A stretch of 64,000 bases of DNA from Streptomyces sp. YIM 130001 (GCF_003574445.1 NZ_KZ984551.1:194262-258261); one strand, 5' to 3'; shown: positions 19,747-28,616, numbered from the stretch's first letter. Notes: generated by a model not told the origin, from the letters alone. Numbers and translations: made by a program.

Positions 19747-20238
19747 GTGAACTCCCGTACCGTCATGCAACTGGGACTGGCCCTCACCGCCGCAGTGGCG
19801 GCGGTTCCGCTGGTCGACCTGGCCACCGCGGACAGCATCGCCGGTCACGTACGCGACGCCTATCCGAACTGGCCCGCCACGGAGGTGGCCAAGGACCGCA
19901 CCGCGATCACCGTCTACCTGGGCACCGTCGGACTCCTCGGCATTCCCTGCTGGCTGTGGGCGATCCGCTCCGCGGGCCGCGGTTCACGCCGCGCTCCGGT
20001 GCTCGCAGGCACCCTGTTCACCGCGGGGATGTGCATGGCGCTTTTCGGCCTGACCTACGCCTCGGCGCCGTACGAGCGGGTACTGCCACTCCCCTATGGA
20101 CTGCTCGGCCTGCTGCCCTGCCTGGCGGGGCTCGCCGCGGTGGTCCTGCTCCGCAGGGAACGCGCCGACACCCCGCCCTCCGTCACCGACGAGGCAACGG
20201 CGGGAGCCGGCCGGAGGGCACCATCGCGCACCTCCTAG
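19747..20238 (+). CDS. Four-helix membrane protein, target of the divergent TetR
   Basis: A 163-residue protein with four membrane spans (about 7-27, 56-75, 83-105, 115-136) and a polar C-terminal tail. Start GTG 19747 follows GAAGGGG. The family is not one I can name confidently. Its divergent arrangement with a TetR gene and a shared double operator suggest that it is induced by a small molecule. Confidence 0.7.
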   Translation: MNSRTVMQLGLALTAAVAAVPLVDLATADSIAGHVRDAYPNWPATEVAKDRTAITVYLGTVGLLGIPCWLWAIRSAGRGSRRAPVLAGTLFTAGMCMALFGLTYASAPYERVLPLPYGLLGLLPCLAGLAAVVLLRRERADTPPSVTDEATAGAGRRAPSRTS

Positions 20239-20311
20239 CGCCTCGGCGCACGGCCGGATGGGCGCCCGGCAACTCGCCTGCGCCAAGCCGGAGTTGGCCA
20301 AGAGGGCTCCG

Positions 20312-20758
20312 TCAGCCCTCGGAGCTCGTGTGCGGGGCAGCGGCGGGCGGGACGCCCTCGGCCGTACGGCCGCGCTGCGCCGACTCGTCGGCGTCCGCGA
20401 GCCAGAACAGCACCGGGGACATCACCAACTCCAGCGCTCCCAAGGCGAGTTGGAACCAGTGCGGGCGCCCCTCCACGGCCAGCGAGAGCAGTCGGCCGAG
20501 CGCACCGAGAAAGAAGACCGCGGTCAGCAACCGCACCGCCGCAGCCGGAACGGTGGACTGCCGGCCCGCCCAGAGCCAGGCGATCCCGTACCCGGCGAAG
20601 ATCGCGCCGAGGAACCGGCCGAGGCTGTCGACCGTGGCCCCCGCCGAGGTCGCGCCGGGGATCGCCAGATTTCCGCCCAGGACATGGAAGAGGCCGATCG
20701 CCACACAGGCGTACCCCATCACCGACGCGAGCAGTCGCAAAGCCCTGACCTTGGACAT
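20312..20758 (-). CDS. DUF4345-type membrane protein
   Basis: A 148-residue protein with four hydrophobic helices: an N-terminal span (about 8-28), one around FLGAIFAGYGIAWLWA, one around LLTAVFFLGALGRLL and one near LALGALELVMSPVLFW. The GRFLGAIFAGYG and FFLGALGRLLS segments are the DUF4345 hallmarks. The C-terminal tail is polar. It is divergent from a TetR gene across a symmetric operator region. Function unknown. Confidence 0.75.
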   Translation of the reverse strand: MSKVRALRLLASVMGYACVAIGLFHVLGGNLAIPGATSAGATVDSLGRFLGAIFAGYGIAWLWAGRQSTVPAAAVRLLTAVFFLGALGRLLSLAVEGRPHWFQLALGALELVMSPVLFWLADADESAQRGRTAEGVPPAAAPHTSSEG

Positions 20759-20779
20759 GACCGCCACACTCCTCGCTGG

Positions 20780-20826
20780 TTGACACGTGTCTATTAGCAT
20801 AGGCGGCACTAGTAGACACGTGTCAA
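20780..20826. promoter_or_regulatory. Paired operators GACACGTGTC with perfect outer symmetry
   Basis: TTGACACGTGTCTA (20780-20793) and its exact reverse complement TAGACACGTGTCAA (20813-20826) face each other. Each contains the perfect palindrome GACACGTGTC and an outward-starting TTGACA hexamer. Repressor binding would block both divergent promoters. Confidence 0.8.
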
Positions 20827-20839
20827 GTAGAGTGCGGAC

Positions 20840-21496
20840 GTGCCTCCCCGCCAGCGACTGACCCCCGACGCCCGCCGTGACCAGATCCTCACCGTCGCCG
20901 CCCGGCTCTTCGCCGAACGGAGTTACGACGACGTCCTCATGGAGGACGTGGCCACCCGGGCGGGAATCTCCCGCGCGCTGCTCTACCGCCACTTCCCTGG
21001 CAAGCGCGAACTGTTCGCCGCGCTCTACCGGCAGGTGGCCGCGCAACTGCTCGAGCGGACCAGGCTCGATCCCGCGGACACCCTGGTCGAGCAGCTGACC
21101 CAGGGCCTCGACGCACACATCGAGTACTTCGCCGAGAACCGCAACACGGTGCTGGCCGCGAACCGTGTGCTCGCCGGCGACCGCGCCATCCAGACGATCA
21201 TGACCGACGAGCTGGCCGCGCTCCGCGAGCGTCTGCTCGGCGCGCTGCCGCTGATGGACGACGGATCCCGCCGCGCGGTGTCGGGCGTGCTGAACGGCTG
21301 GCTGGTCTTCGTTCAGGTGCTGTGCGTCGACTGGCTGACCGAAGAGACCTGCACACGCGCCGAATTGCGCGATGTCTGCATCGGGGCGGTACTGGGCGCG
21401 ATCCGGCCGCTCCTGGACGAGGATCCGGCGCCGGACTGGCCGCGATCGGGCATGCGGGCAGGTACGGATTCGGGGACGGGCTCCCCGGAGGCGTGA
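20840..21496 (+). CDS. TetR-family regulator
   Basis: A 218-residue regulator. The HTH lies at about residues 13-58 (ILTVAARLFAERSYDDVLME, then DVATRAGISRALLYRHFPGK). The C-terminal ligand domain includes an FAENRNTVLAANR segment. The GTG at 20840 starts the family N-terminus. The symmetric operators sit immediately upstream, so it probably represses itself and the divergent DUF4345 gene. Confidence 0.86.
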   Translation: MPPRQRLTPDARRDQILTVAARLFAERSYDDVLMEDVATRAGISRALLYRHFPGKRELFAALYRQVAAQLLERTRLDPADTLVEQLTQGLDAHIEYFAENRNTVLAANRVLAGDRAIQTIMTDELAALRERLLGALPLMDDGSRRAVSGVLNGWLVFVQVLCVDWLTEETCTRAELRDVCIGAVLGAIRPLLDEDPAPDWPRSGMRAGTDSGTGSPEA

Positions 21497-21513
21497 CCCG
21501 GCCGCCGAGCGGC

Positions 21514-22056
21514 TCAGACCCGGTCGAGAGGCCGATGCGGTCCGGCCGGCAGTTCCGCCAGGATCTCGTCGCCCGGGCGCACCACGCCGCCCTCCACGAC
21601 GACGCTCATGATCCCGGCCCTGCGTACGACGTTTCCGCTGTCGTCGCGACCGACGACCTGCTTCAGCAGCCCGTCGCGGAAGGCGTCGATCTGTACGCAC
21701 GGATTGCGCAGCCCGGTGACCTCCACGACGGCCTCCGTGCCGATGCGCAGCAGCGTGCCGGCGGGCAGGCCGAGCAGGTCGATGCCGCGCGTGGTGACGT
21801 TCTCGCCGAGGGCTCCGGGTACGACGTCGAAGCCGGCGGCCCCGACCTCGGCGAAGAGCTCCTCGTGGATGAGGTGGACCTGCCGGAGGTTCGGCTGGGT
21901 GGGGTCCTGGGCGATGCGCGAGCGGTGCTTCACCGTCACGCCGGCGTGCACATCGCCCTCCACGCCGAGGCCGGTCAGCAGTCTGATCCACTCCCGGTTC
22001 GGCTTGGTGAACGAGTACTCGCCGTTGCTGCTGACCGCCGTGACTGTCCCGCCCAT
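21514..22056 (-). CDS. MOSC-domain protein
   Basis: A 180-residue single-domain MOSC protein (molybdenum-cofactor sulfurase C-terminal fold). GVEGDVHAG near residue 32, RQVHLIHEEL, PGALGENVTTRG and VTGLRNPCVQIDAF, with the conserved Cys, are the family motifs. It may handle reactive sulfur or act in Moco-dependent detoxification, as YiiM does. No molybdoenzyme gene is near. Confidence 0.85.
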   Translation of the reverse strand: MGGTVTAVSSNGEYSFTKPNREWIRLLTGLGVEGDVHAGVTVKHRSRIAQDPTQPNLRQVHLIHEELFAEVGAAGFDVVPGALGENVTTRGIDLLGLPAGTLLRIGTEAVVEVTGLRNPCVQIDAFRDGLLKQVVGRDDSGNVVRRAGIMSVVVEGGVVRPGDEILAELPAGPHRPLDRV

Positions 22057-22168
22057 GTCCTACGCCCCCACGCCTCGACACACCCGATCACCGCCAACTC
22101 TAGGGCGTGTCCAGGGAGGTTGGTGACGCGGCAGGCTGGGGTGCGGCCTCGCCGGTGGCGCGTCCCGG

Positions 22169-22975
22169 TCAGCCGACCGGCGGCCTTGCGATGATCCCGA
22201 ACGCGGTGCCGAGCGGGTCGACGATCTCGGCCGTGCGGCCGTACGGCGAGTCGGTGACCGCACTCACCTCGGCTCCCGCCGTGCGGGCGCGCTCCGCCGA
22301 ACGGTCCGCGTCCGCCACTTCGAACACCGTGTGCCAGGCGGCCGTTCCGGCCTTCGGGTTCCCGAAGATGCCGCCGACCTCGTGCCCGTCCGGGCGGCGC
22401 AGGAAGGTGAAGTCGAAGTCCGGCAGATCGTCGTTGCGGTCCAGGGTGTAGGTGAAGACCTTTGGGTAGAACGCACGGGCGGGACCGGCGTCGGGGGTGA
22501 CGAGGTCCTGGCGGACCAGGGTGTCCGGCTCGTTCACCAGCTCGCAGCCGGGCGAACGGCGCCCCTGCCACAGCCCGAACTCCGCGCCCTGAGGGTCCGC
22601 GACGAGCGCGTGGCGCCCGAGTTCGCCGGCCTCGTTGGGGCCCTCGGCGAGGCTGCCGCCGGCCGCGACGATACGGGCGGTCGCGGCGTCGCAGTCGTCG
22701 ACCGCGAAGTACATGCGCCAACGGCGCGGCTCCGAAGGGGCGTTGAGACCTGCCGGACCGGATCCGTGCCCGGAGGCGCTCGGCCTGAGTCCCGCGACGG
22801 CCCGGCCCCGGAGCAGACAGATGACGTATCCGGCGCCCCGCTCGGGGCTCGTGCGGAACTCCCAGCCGAACAGGGAGCCGTAGAAGTCCTGGGCGCGTGC
22901 GGTCTCGTCGGTGAAGACATCGAGATCGGTCCAGGTGGGAGTGCCGTCGGGCTGGTTCACATCGATGACGCTCAT
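22169..22975 (-). CDS. VOC-family protein with two glyoxalase-like domains
   Basis: A 268-residue protein made of two vicinal-oxygen-chelate units, about residues 10-130 and 145-265. Each contains the pattern Asp/Leu-D-V-FTDETARAQDFYGSLFGWEF or its weaker second copy RAFYPKVFTYTL. It belongs to the Streptomyces group related to CFP32/27-kDa antigens and hydroxylase-like enzymes. No substrate can be read off. Confidence 0.82.
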   Translation of the reverse strand: MSVIDVNQPDGTPTWTDLDVFTDETARAQDFYGSLFGWEFRTSPERGAGYVICLLRGRAVAGLRPSASGHGSGPAGLNAPSEPRRWRMYFAVDDCDAATARIVAAGGSLAEGPNEAGELGRHALVADPQGAEFGLWQGRRSPGCELVNEPDTLVRQDLVTPDAGPARAFYPKVFTYTLDRNDDLPDFDFTFLRRPDGHEVGGIFGNPKAGTAAWHTVFEVADADRSAERARTAGAEVSAVTDSPYGRTAEIVDPLGTAFGIIARPPVG

Positions 22976-23033
22976 GGGGATTGTCCTCTCACGGGGCCCT
23001 GGGTGGTCGTCGTCGCTGAACGGTAGGCATCAT

Positions 23034-24329
23034 CTAGGCCAGTTCCCGTCCGCTTTGCCGATGGGTCGGCGCGCGTCGGCTGCGGGCCAGCAGGAGTGCT
23101 GCGCTCAGGGCCGCGAGCGTGTGAACGCCCGCCGCGGCGAGGAGCGCGCCGGGCAGCGAGCGGTCCGACAGCGGGCCGGCCGCGGCGGCGCCGCAGGCGT
23201 ATCCGGCGAGCTTCAGGCTGGCGCCGGTGGTGAAGACCTGGGCGCGGAGCCCGGCGGGCGCGGCGCGGTGCCTGATCGCGAACAGGGCGGCGAGCTGGGG
23301 CCCTTCGGCCGCGCCGGCGAGCAGCATGGCCAGGACGACCACCAGCGGATCGAGTACGGCGGTCAGCATCACGGCCAGTGCGAGGACGAGCGGGGTGACG
23401 GTGAGGATCCGCTCGGGGTGCAGGAGTCGGGGTCTGCGGGCGAGCACCCCGTTGGCCGCCAGTGCGGGCAGGGCCGTGGCGGCGATGAGCAGTACGCCGT
23501 GCGGAGCCGCGCCGAACACCCGCTCACCGAGCACCGGAAGACTCGCGACGAACAGCCCCTCCGCGGCGCAGGACAGCGTCGTGGCCACGGTGGCCCCTGC
23601 CAGCACCCGGCTCCGGCCCACGGCCGCGAATCCGTCGCCGAGCTCCCGTACAAGGGCGCGCACCGAACGCCGCACCTCGCCGCCCGGACGCGCCGCCGCA
23701 CGCCACCGCGAGGTCTCGCCGGGCCGCCTGCGCTTCTGACTGCCGTACCGGCGAAGGGAGTTGGCGCCTCCACCCGGGCCGGGCCACCGGGCCACCGACG
23801 CCGCGGCGCAGACGAGGGCCGCGGCCACCAGCAGACCCGGCGCCGCGCCGTGTCGGGCCGCCACGACGGCAGCGAGGGCGGGACCGGCGAGGGACGCCAC
23901 GTGGAACGTCATGGCGTCCACCGTCGCGGCCCGGCCCAGACGTTTTTCCGGTACGACGTAGGGCAGTTGCGAGGTCCAGCCCCCGGACAGGGCGGGCCTG
24001 AGCAGCCCCGCACCGAAGGCAACGAGCACGGCGACCGCGTACGGGGCGGCCCCGAGGGCCGGGACGACCGCCGCGAGAGCCGCGCCCTGCCCCAGGACGG
24101 CCAGGCCGAGCAGCCGGCCCGGCGCGGGCGAGCGGTCGAGGAGAGCACCGAGCACCGGCCCTCCCACCGCGGCCGCCACCGTCGCGGCCGCGAGCAGCGC
24201 ACCCGCGGCCGAGGCGGACCCCGAGACCGCGAGCCCGGCGAGGAGCAGGGCCGGCCCCGACATCTCGTCGCCCACGCGAGCGAGGGTGGCCCCCGTCACG
24301 TGACGCGGCCAGGCGTAACGCTGATTCAT
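23034..24329 (-). CDS. Major facilitator superfamily transporter
   Basis: A 431-residue protein with about 12 helices and a long Arg-rich cytoplasmic loop in the middle (SLRRYGSQKRRRPGETSRWR) between helices 6 and 7. It has no clear antiporter motif C and resembles actinomycete MFS proteins of unknown substrate. The divergent neighbour encodes a CGNR zinc-finger protein. CGTTACG-type motifs recur around both starts and may be a shared regulatory site. Confidence 0.82.
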   Translation of the reverse strand: MNQRYAWPRHVTGATLARVGDEMSGPALLLAGLAVSGSASAAGALLAAATVAAAVGGPVLGALLDRSPAPGRLLGLAVLGQGAALAAVVPALGAAPYAVAVLVAFGAGLLRPALSGGWTSQLPYVVPEKRLGRAATVDAMTFHVASLAGPALAAVVAARHGAAPGLLVAAALVCAAASVARWPGPGGGANSLRRYGSQKRRRPGETSRWRAAARPGGEVRRSVRALVRELGDGFAAVGRSRVLAGATVATTLSCAAEGLFVASLPVLGERVFGAAPHGVLLIAATALPALAANGVLARRPRLLHPERILTVTPLVLALAVMLTAVLDPLVVVLAMLLAGAAEGPQLAALFAIRHRAAPAGLRAQVFTTGASLKLAGYACGAAAAGPLSDRSLPGALLAAAGVHTLAALSAALLLARSRRAPTHRQSGRELA

Positions 24330-24385
24330 CTCGGAGACGTTACGAGCGCAACGGAAAGGTGCGCCACAAGCGTTACCTTGGCAGC

Positions 24386-25072
24386 ATGCCCCCGCCCGGA
24401 TCAGCCACCGGACCCACGCCCCATGCGCCGGAACCAGCGCCCGGCCCGGCGCGCCACGAGTGGTCCACCCGCCATTCCGTCCTCACCCTGGCCCGGCGCA
24501 CCGTGGCCCTGCTGAACGCCCTCAGTCCCGAGGAGCCGCAGCCCGAGACCGTGGCGGCCGTGCTGTGCGAGTACGGCGAACCGGCGCCGGTCCGGTTGAG
24601 CACCGCGGATGTCGCCGATCTCCGGCTCGCGGCCGAGGAGCTGCGCGCGGTCTTCGAGGCCACCGACGTGGATCTCGCCGCGTCCCGCCTCAACCGGCTG
24701 CTCGCCCGCGGCACCGGTGCGCTGCGGCTGAGCTCGCACCACGGCGAGAGCCCCTGGCACCCGCACCTCGACAGCGACGACGAGGCGCCGTGGGGTGAGT
24801 GGCTGCTCGCCTCGTCCTGCCTCGCGCTGACCGTGCTCGTCTGGGACCGGCAGGAGCCGCCGGGCGGAGTGTGCGCCTCGCCGGTGTGCCGACATGTGTT
24901 CATCACCCGCGGCAGCGGCCCGGACCGGCGCTACTGTTCCCGCCGCTGCGCCACCCGCGAGCGCGTCGCCGCCCACCGCCGCAACCGCGCCGCGGCCGGC
25001 ATCGGGCCGCGAGGCGAGGAGCGGGTCACCCCGCGTCGAGGCGCAGGCTCCAGCGGCCCGCCTGCCCCGTGA
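24386..25072 (+). CDS. CGNR zinc-finger transcriptional regulator
   Basis: A 228-residue protein. An N-terminal stress-response ABATE-type domain (about 25-165) precedes a C-terminal zinc-finger-like segment with Cys pairs (CASPVCRHVFI, then YCSRRCATRERVAAHR). The second knuckle normally reads CGNR-x-KxR; here it is CATRERVAAHRRNR, so the name motif is diverged but spacing is right. ATG 24386 is chosen. Its 3' end overlaps the convergent phosphatase-like gene by 47 bases. Confidence 0.78.
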   Translation: MPPPGSATGPTPHAPEPAPGPARHEWSTRHSVLTLARRTVALLNALSPEEPQPETVAAVLCEYGEPAPVRLSTADVADLRLAAEELRAVFEATDVDLAASRLNRLLARGTGALRLSSHHGESPWHPHLDSDDEAPWGEWLLASSCLALTVLVWDRQEPPGGVCASPVCRHVFITRGSGPDRRYCSRRCATRERVAAHRRNRAAAGIGPRGEERVTPRRGAGSSGPPAP

Positions 25073-25598
25073 GACTCACCGTGGACAGCGGCCGGACGTC
25101 GATGTTCCAGTACGTCGCGGGCGGCGCCTTGAGGGCGTAGACGAGGGCGGCGCGCACCACGCCCGGTTCGGCGACGGCGATGATCCGGCTGCCGTCGTCC
25201 ATCGGCCGGGTGTCAAGCCACCGGCCGACCCGCGAGATGAACGCGAGCAGGGATTCGCCGCCGTGCGGCGCCGAACGCGGGTTGCTCAGCCAGGCGTCCA
25301 CCGCGGCCGGATCGCGGGCGGTGACGTCGGCCAGGGTGTAGCCGCGCCAGTGCCCCATGTCGCAGTCGCGCAGGGCGGGCTGTGCGAGGGGCGCGAAGCC
25401 GAGGGCGTCGCCGGTCGCCCTGCTGCGCGCCGACGGCGAGCAGTAGCGCAGCTCGGCGGCCCCGAGCGGGACGAGGGCGTGCGCTGCGAGCTGCACCTCG
25501 TGCCAGCCGGTCTGGTCGAGCGGCCGGTCGTCGTCGAAGCGCTCCGCGAGCAGCGAGGAGTTGCGCGCGGCGGCTATGAGCGTGACCCGAACGTGCAT
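25026..25598 (-). CDS. Histidine phosphatase-fold protein lacking catalytic histidines
   Basis: A 190-residue protein with the phosphoglycerate mutase/CobC fold: CSPSARSRATGDAL, DMGHWRGYTL and APHGGESLLAFISRV are all recognisable. The catalytic RHG near the N-terminus is replaced by AAARNSS (about residues 9-15). The second His (usually SHGG) is replaced by AVAEPGVVRAA. Phosphotransfer through phosphohistidine is therefore not possible in the normal way, and a binding or regulatory role is likely. I recall a streptomycete subgroup with the same changes near cobalt-related genes; none is seen here. Confidence 0.75.
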   Translation of the reverse strand: MHVRVTLIAAARNSSLLAERFDDDRPLDQTGWHEVQLAAHALVPLGAAELRYCSPSARSRATGDALGFAPLAQPALRDCDMGHWRGYTLADVTARDPAAVDAWLSNPRSAPHGGESLLAFISRVGRWLDTRPMDDGSRIIAVAEPGVVRAALVYALKAPPATYWNIDVRPLSTVSLTGQAGRWSLRLDAG

Positions 25599-25643
25599 GC
25601 GGTGATCGTGGAGGCAGGCGCTCCGGTGGTCAAGGGGGCCCTC

Positions 25644-25666
25644 GGCCCGGCACCCGGTGCCGGGCC
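25644..25666 (-). terminator. Stem-loop after the GNAT gene
   Basis: Nine-base arms GGCCCGGCA and TGCCGGGCC around CCCGG, just beyond the GNAT stop. Confidence 0.6.
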
Positions 25667-25716
25667 TGCCGGCGTGCGGGCTGCTGCGAGGCGGCGCCGA
25701 CGGCACGTGGCTCGGC

Positions 25717-26133
25717 TCAGGCGAAGAAGTGCGCCATCCAGTTCTCCGGGTGGGCCAGCGGCTCGAAACCGACCTTCGCGTAGACCCCGTGCGCATCGTT
25801 CGTGGCGAGCAGGATGCGGCGTGGGTCGTACGGCTGCAGCTCGTCGCGGACGGCCGTGACCAGGGCCGTACCGAGACCGGTGCCGCGGGCGGCAGGGGCC
25901 ACGTACACATCGCAGAGCCAGGCGAAGGACGCGAAGTCGGTGACCACGCGCGCGTACCCGATCTGGCTCCCGGTCGCCTTGTCGTACGCGCCGAAGTTCA
26001 GGGAGTTCGCGATGGCGCGGTCCTGCTTCTCGCGGCTGCGGCCGAGTGCCCAGTAGGCGTCGGTGGAGAGCCAGTGGTGGATGCGGGCCGGGTCGAGCCG
26101 GGCCGGGTCGGTGGAGATCTCGTACGCACTCAT
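25717..26133 (-). CDS. GNAT-family N-acetyltransferase
   Basis: A 138-residue GNAT protein: YWALGRSREKQDRAIANSLN, DFASFAWLCDVYVAPAARGTGLGTALV (acetyl-CoA motif A, part) and ATNDAHGVYAKVGFEPL (motif B). The WLSTDAYWALGR start resembles the YjaB/AttT-like group common in bacteria. ATG 26133 is used, as upstream sequence is not GNAT-like. Substrate unknown. Confidence 0.83.
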   Translation of the reverse strand: MSAYEISTDPARLDPARIHHWLSTDAYWALGRSREKQDRAIANSLNFGAYDKATGSQIGYARVVTDFASFAWLCDVYVAPAARGTGLGTALVTAVRDELQPYDPRRILLATNDAHGVYAKVGFEPLAHPENWMAHFFA

Positions 26134-26203
26134 GGCGCGAAGATTTGCAGGCCACCGGATCGGCGGGCCACCGTATTTCACAGCGTGAGATCTGCCTCGG
26201 CCG

Positions 26204-27640
26204 TCACGGGAGCGTCTCGGCGCAGGCCGTGGCGAGGCGGCGTACGCCCTCGGTGATCTCCGCGACGGAGGCGAGGAAGGCATAGCTCAGCCGGACATGC
26301 CCTGCCGTGGGCTCCGCGCAGAAGTACGGCCGCCCGGGCGTGATCGCGACGCCGGTACGCAGGGCGGCGGAGACCAGGGCCGCCTCGTCCGCGCCGTCCG
26401 GCAGCCGCGCCCAGAGATGGAAGCCGCCGGAGGGCACCTGGGTGGGGGTGAGCTCCGGCAGGTCCCGGAGCAGGGCGGTGACCATGGTGTCCCGCCGCAG
26501 CCGCAGCTCACCTGCCACGTTCCGCAGGTGCCGGTCCCAGGCGGGTGATCCGACGAGTTCGACGGCCGCCTCCTGGAGCGGCCGCGGCACGAAGAACTGC
26601 TCGACGATGTGGATGGCCCGCAGCCGCTCGAGTACGGGTCCTCGGGCCACCAGGGCGCATACCCGGAAGCTCGGCGAGGTGGCTTTGGTGAGCGAGCAGA
26701 CGTGCACCACCACCCCGTCGGGGTCCTCGGAGATCAGCGGCGGCGGCAGCGTACCCGCGTCCTCGTGGGCGAGCCGCCGCACGAAGTCGTCCTCGACGAC
26801 GAAGGCACCGGCCGCTCGCGCGATCCGCACCACCTCGCGCCGCCGGTCCGCCGCGAGTACGGCACCGGTCGGGTTCTGGAAGAGCGGCTGGCACACGAAC
26901 ACCCGCGCCCCGGTGGCGCGGAAGGCGGACTCGAGCAGTTCGGGCCGTACGCCGTCGGCGTCCACCGGCACCGGCACCGGCCGCAGTCCGGCGGCCCGCG
27001 CGATGGCCAGCATGCCGGGGTAGGTGGGTGACTCGACGAGCACTTGCGCGCCGGGCGGCGCGAGGGCGCGCAGCGCGGTGGTGAGCGCGGACTGGCCGCC
27101 CGCCGTGATCAGCACCTCGGCCGCGGTGACGGCTCCGCCGCAGCCGCGTGCGAACCACTCGCGCAGTTCCGGGACGCCGTCGGTGGGCGGCCGCCCCCAG
27201 GCACCGGGCCGCCGGCCGGCGCGGGCGAGCGCGGTGGCCATGGCGCGTTCCGGCTGGAGTGCGGGGTGCAGATAACCGCCGTTGAACTCGATCACGCCGG
27301 TGGGCTGCGCGACCAGATTGACCATGACGCCGGTGGCGTCGACGGACCGCGGCGCCAGTTCGTTGCTGGAGTCGGCGCTCAAAGCCACCTCCTGCCAGGA
27401 GGTGTCCCCGGCCGGGTCCGCGGCGGTCCGCGGCTCGGCGCGGAAGGCTCCGGCCCCCGGCCGGGTGACGACAAGGCCTTCGGCGACCAGTTGCGCGAGC
27501 GCTCGCGAGACGGTGACGGGACTGACCCGGTACGTCTCCACCAAGGCCCTGCTCGATGGCAGTTTCCCGCCAGGTGAGTAGCGGTTCATCTCCATCCGCA
27601 GGCTCTGCGTCAACTGGGCCACGCTGCTACTCTGCTGCAT
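26204..27640 (-). CDS. MocR/PdxR-type GntR regulator with aminotransferase domain
   Basis: A 478-residue fusion. An N-terminal GntR winged helix (about 1-70: PGGKLPSSRALVETYRVSPV) is joined by a linker to a type I PLP aminotransferase domain. PLP-binding features are GGQSALTTALRAL, the Asn in FQNPTGAVL, the Asp in VVEDDFVRRL and the Schiff-base Lys in CSLTKATSPSFRV. MocR proteins sense PLP or amino acids. The divergent EamA exporter is the natural target. Its ATG overlaps that gene's ATG in the tetramer CATG. Confidence 0.88.
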   Translation of the reverse strand: MQQSSSVAQLTQSLRMEMNRYSPGGKLPSSRALVETYRVSPVTVSRALAQLVAEGLVVTRPGAGAFRAEPRTAADPAGDTSWQEVALSADSSNELAPRSVDATGVMVNLVAQPTGVIEFNGGYLHPALQPERAMATALARAGRRPGAWGRPPTDGVPELREWFARGCGGAVTAAEVLITAGGQSALTTALRALAPPGAQVLVESPTYPGMLAIARAAGLRPVPVPVDADGVRPELLESAFRATGARVFVCQPLFQNPTGAVLAADRRREVVRIARAAGAFVVEDDFVRRLAHEDAGTLPPPLISEDPDGVVVHVCSLTKATSPSFRVCALVARGPVLERLRAIHIVEQFFVPRPLQEAAVELVGSPAWDRHLRNVAGELRLRRDTMVTALLRDLPELTPTQVPSGGFHLWARLPDGADEAALVSAALRTGVAITPGRPYFCAEPTAGHVRLSYAFLASVAEITEGVRRLATACAETLP

Positions 27641-28589
27641 GAGAGCACAGGATAGCGCTACCGGAGTCAGGTCGATAGCGGTCACGGATCGCGGACCGTC
27701 CGACGCACCGCACCCGCAACCCCGCAGACCGACCGCACGGGCAGCCACCGTCCAGGCCGCACTCGGTGTCACCGCCTTCTCCCTGACGTTCCCCGCCACG
27801 GCCTGGGGCCTGGAGGGCTTCGGCCCCTGGTCCCTGGTGACCGTGCGCAGCGTGCTGGCCGCCGTGATCGCGGGTACCTGTCTGCTCGCCCTGCGCGTCC
27901 CGCTGCCCGCTCGCGCGTACCGGGGCGGGCTCGCCATGGTCGCGGCAGGTGTCGTGCTCGGCTTCCCGATGCTGACGACCCTGGCCCTGCAGACCTCGAC
28001 AACCTCCCATGCGGCGGTCGTCGTCGGGCTGCTGCCGCTGACAACGGCGGTGTTCGCCTCGCTGCGGACCGGCGCCCGGCCGTCGCGCACCTTCTGGTGT
28101 GCGGCGCTCGCGGGCGCGGCTGCCGTGATCGCGTTCACCGTCGGGCAGAGCGGGGGCGCGCTGAGCACGGCGGACCTGTACCTGTTCGCGGCGCTGCTGA
28201 TCTGCGCGGCCGGATACACCGAGGGCGGGCGGCTGGCGAAGGTGATGCCGGGCTGGCAGGTCATCGGCTGGGCGCTGGTCGGCTGCCTTCCACTGGTGGT
28301 GCCGGGCGCGGTGATCGCGCTCTCCTTCGAACCGGTGCAGCTGACCGCGCACAGCGTGACCGGGCTGCTCTGGGTCGCCGCCGGATCGCAGTTCCTCGGC
28401 CTCGTCGTCTGGTACCGGGGTATGGCGACGATCGGTGTGCCACGTGCCAGCCAGCTGCAGCTGGCGCAGCCGCTGCTCACGCTGGTCTGGTCGGTGCTGC
28501 TGCTCGGCGAGGACCTGGGCCCGGCCGCTCCGCTGACCGCGCTCGCCGTCCTGGTGTGCATTGCGGTGACCCAGCGGTCGCGCAGCTGA
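27639..28589 (+). CDS. EamA/DMT-family transporter
   Basis: A 316-residue exporter of the 10-helix drug/metabolite type. Two EamA repeats (about 35-165 and 175-310) carry the inner symmetry typical of RhtA/YdcZ-like amino acid or metabolite exporters. The ATG at 27639 overlaps the divergent MocR start and would give 35 polar residues before helix 1. A TACTCT six bases upstream would make a leaderless transcript. A later start is possible. It is probably regulated by the MocR protein. Confidence 0.83.
   Translation: MRAQDSATGVRSIAVTDRGPSDAPHPQPRRPTARAATVQAALGVTAFSLTFPATAWGLEGFGPWSLVTVRSVLAAVIAGTCLLALRVPLPARAYRGGLAMVAAGVVLGFPMLTTLALQTSTTSHAAVVVGLLPLTTAVFASLRTGARPSRTFWCAALAGAAAVIAFTVGQSGGALSTADLYLFAALLICAAGYTEGGRLAKVMPGWQVIGWALVGCLPLVVPGAVIALSFEPVQLTAHSVTGLLWVAAGSQFLGLVVWYRGMATIGVPRASQLQLAQPLLTLVWSVLLLGEDLGPAAPLTALAVLVCIAVTQRSRS
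27651..27687. promoter_or_regulatory. Direct repeat between/inside the MocR-EamA divergent starts
   Basis: GATAGCGCTACCGG (27651-27664) and GATAGCGGTCACGG (27674-27687) share a GATAGCG core 23 bases apart; TAGCGCTA is also palindromic. MocR proteins usually bind direct repeats. Confidence 0.4.
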
Positions 28590-28616
28590 CCGCACGGACT
28601 CCGGCTCGCTGCGCAG

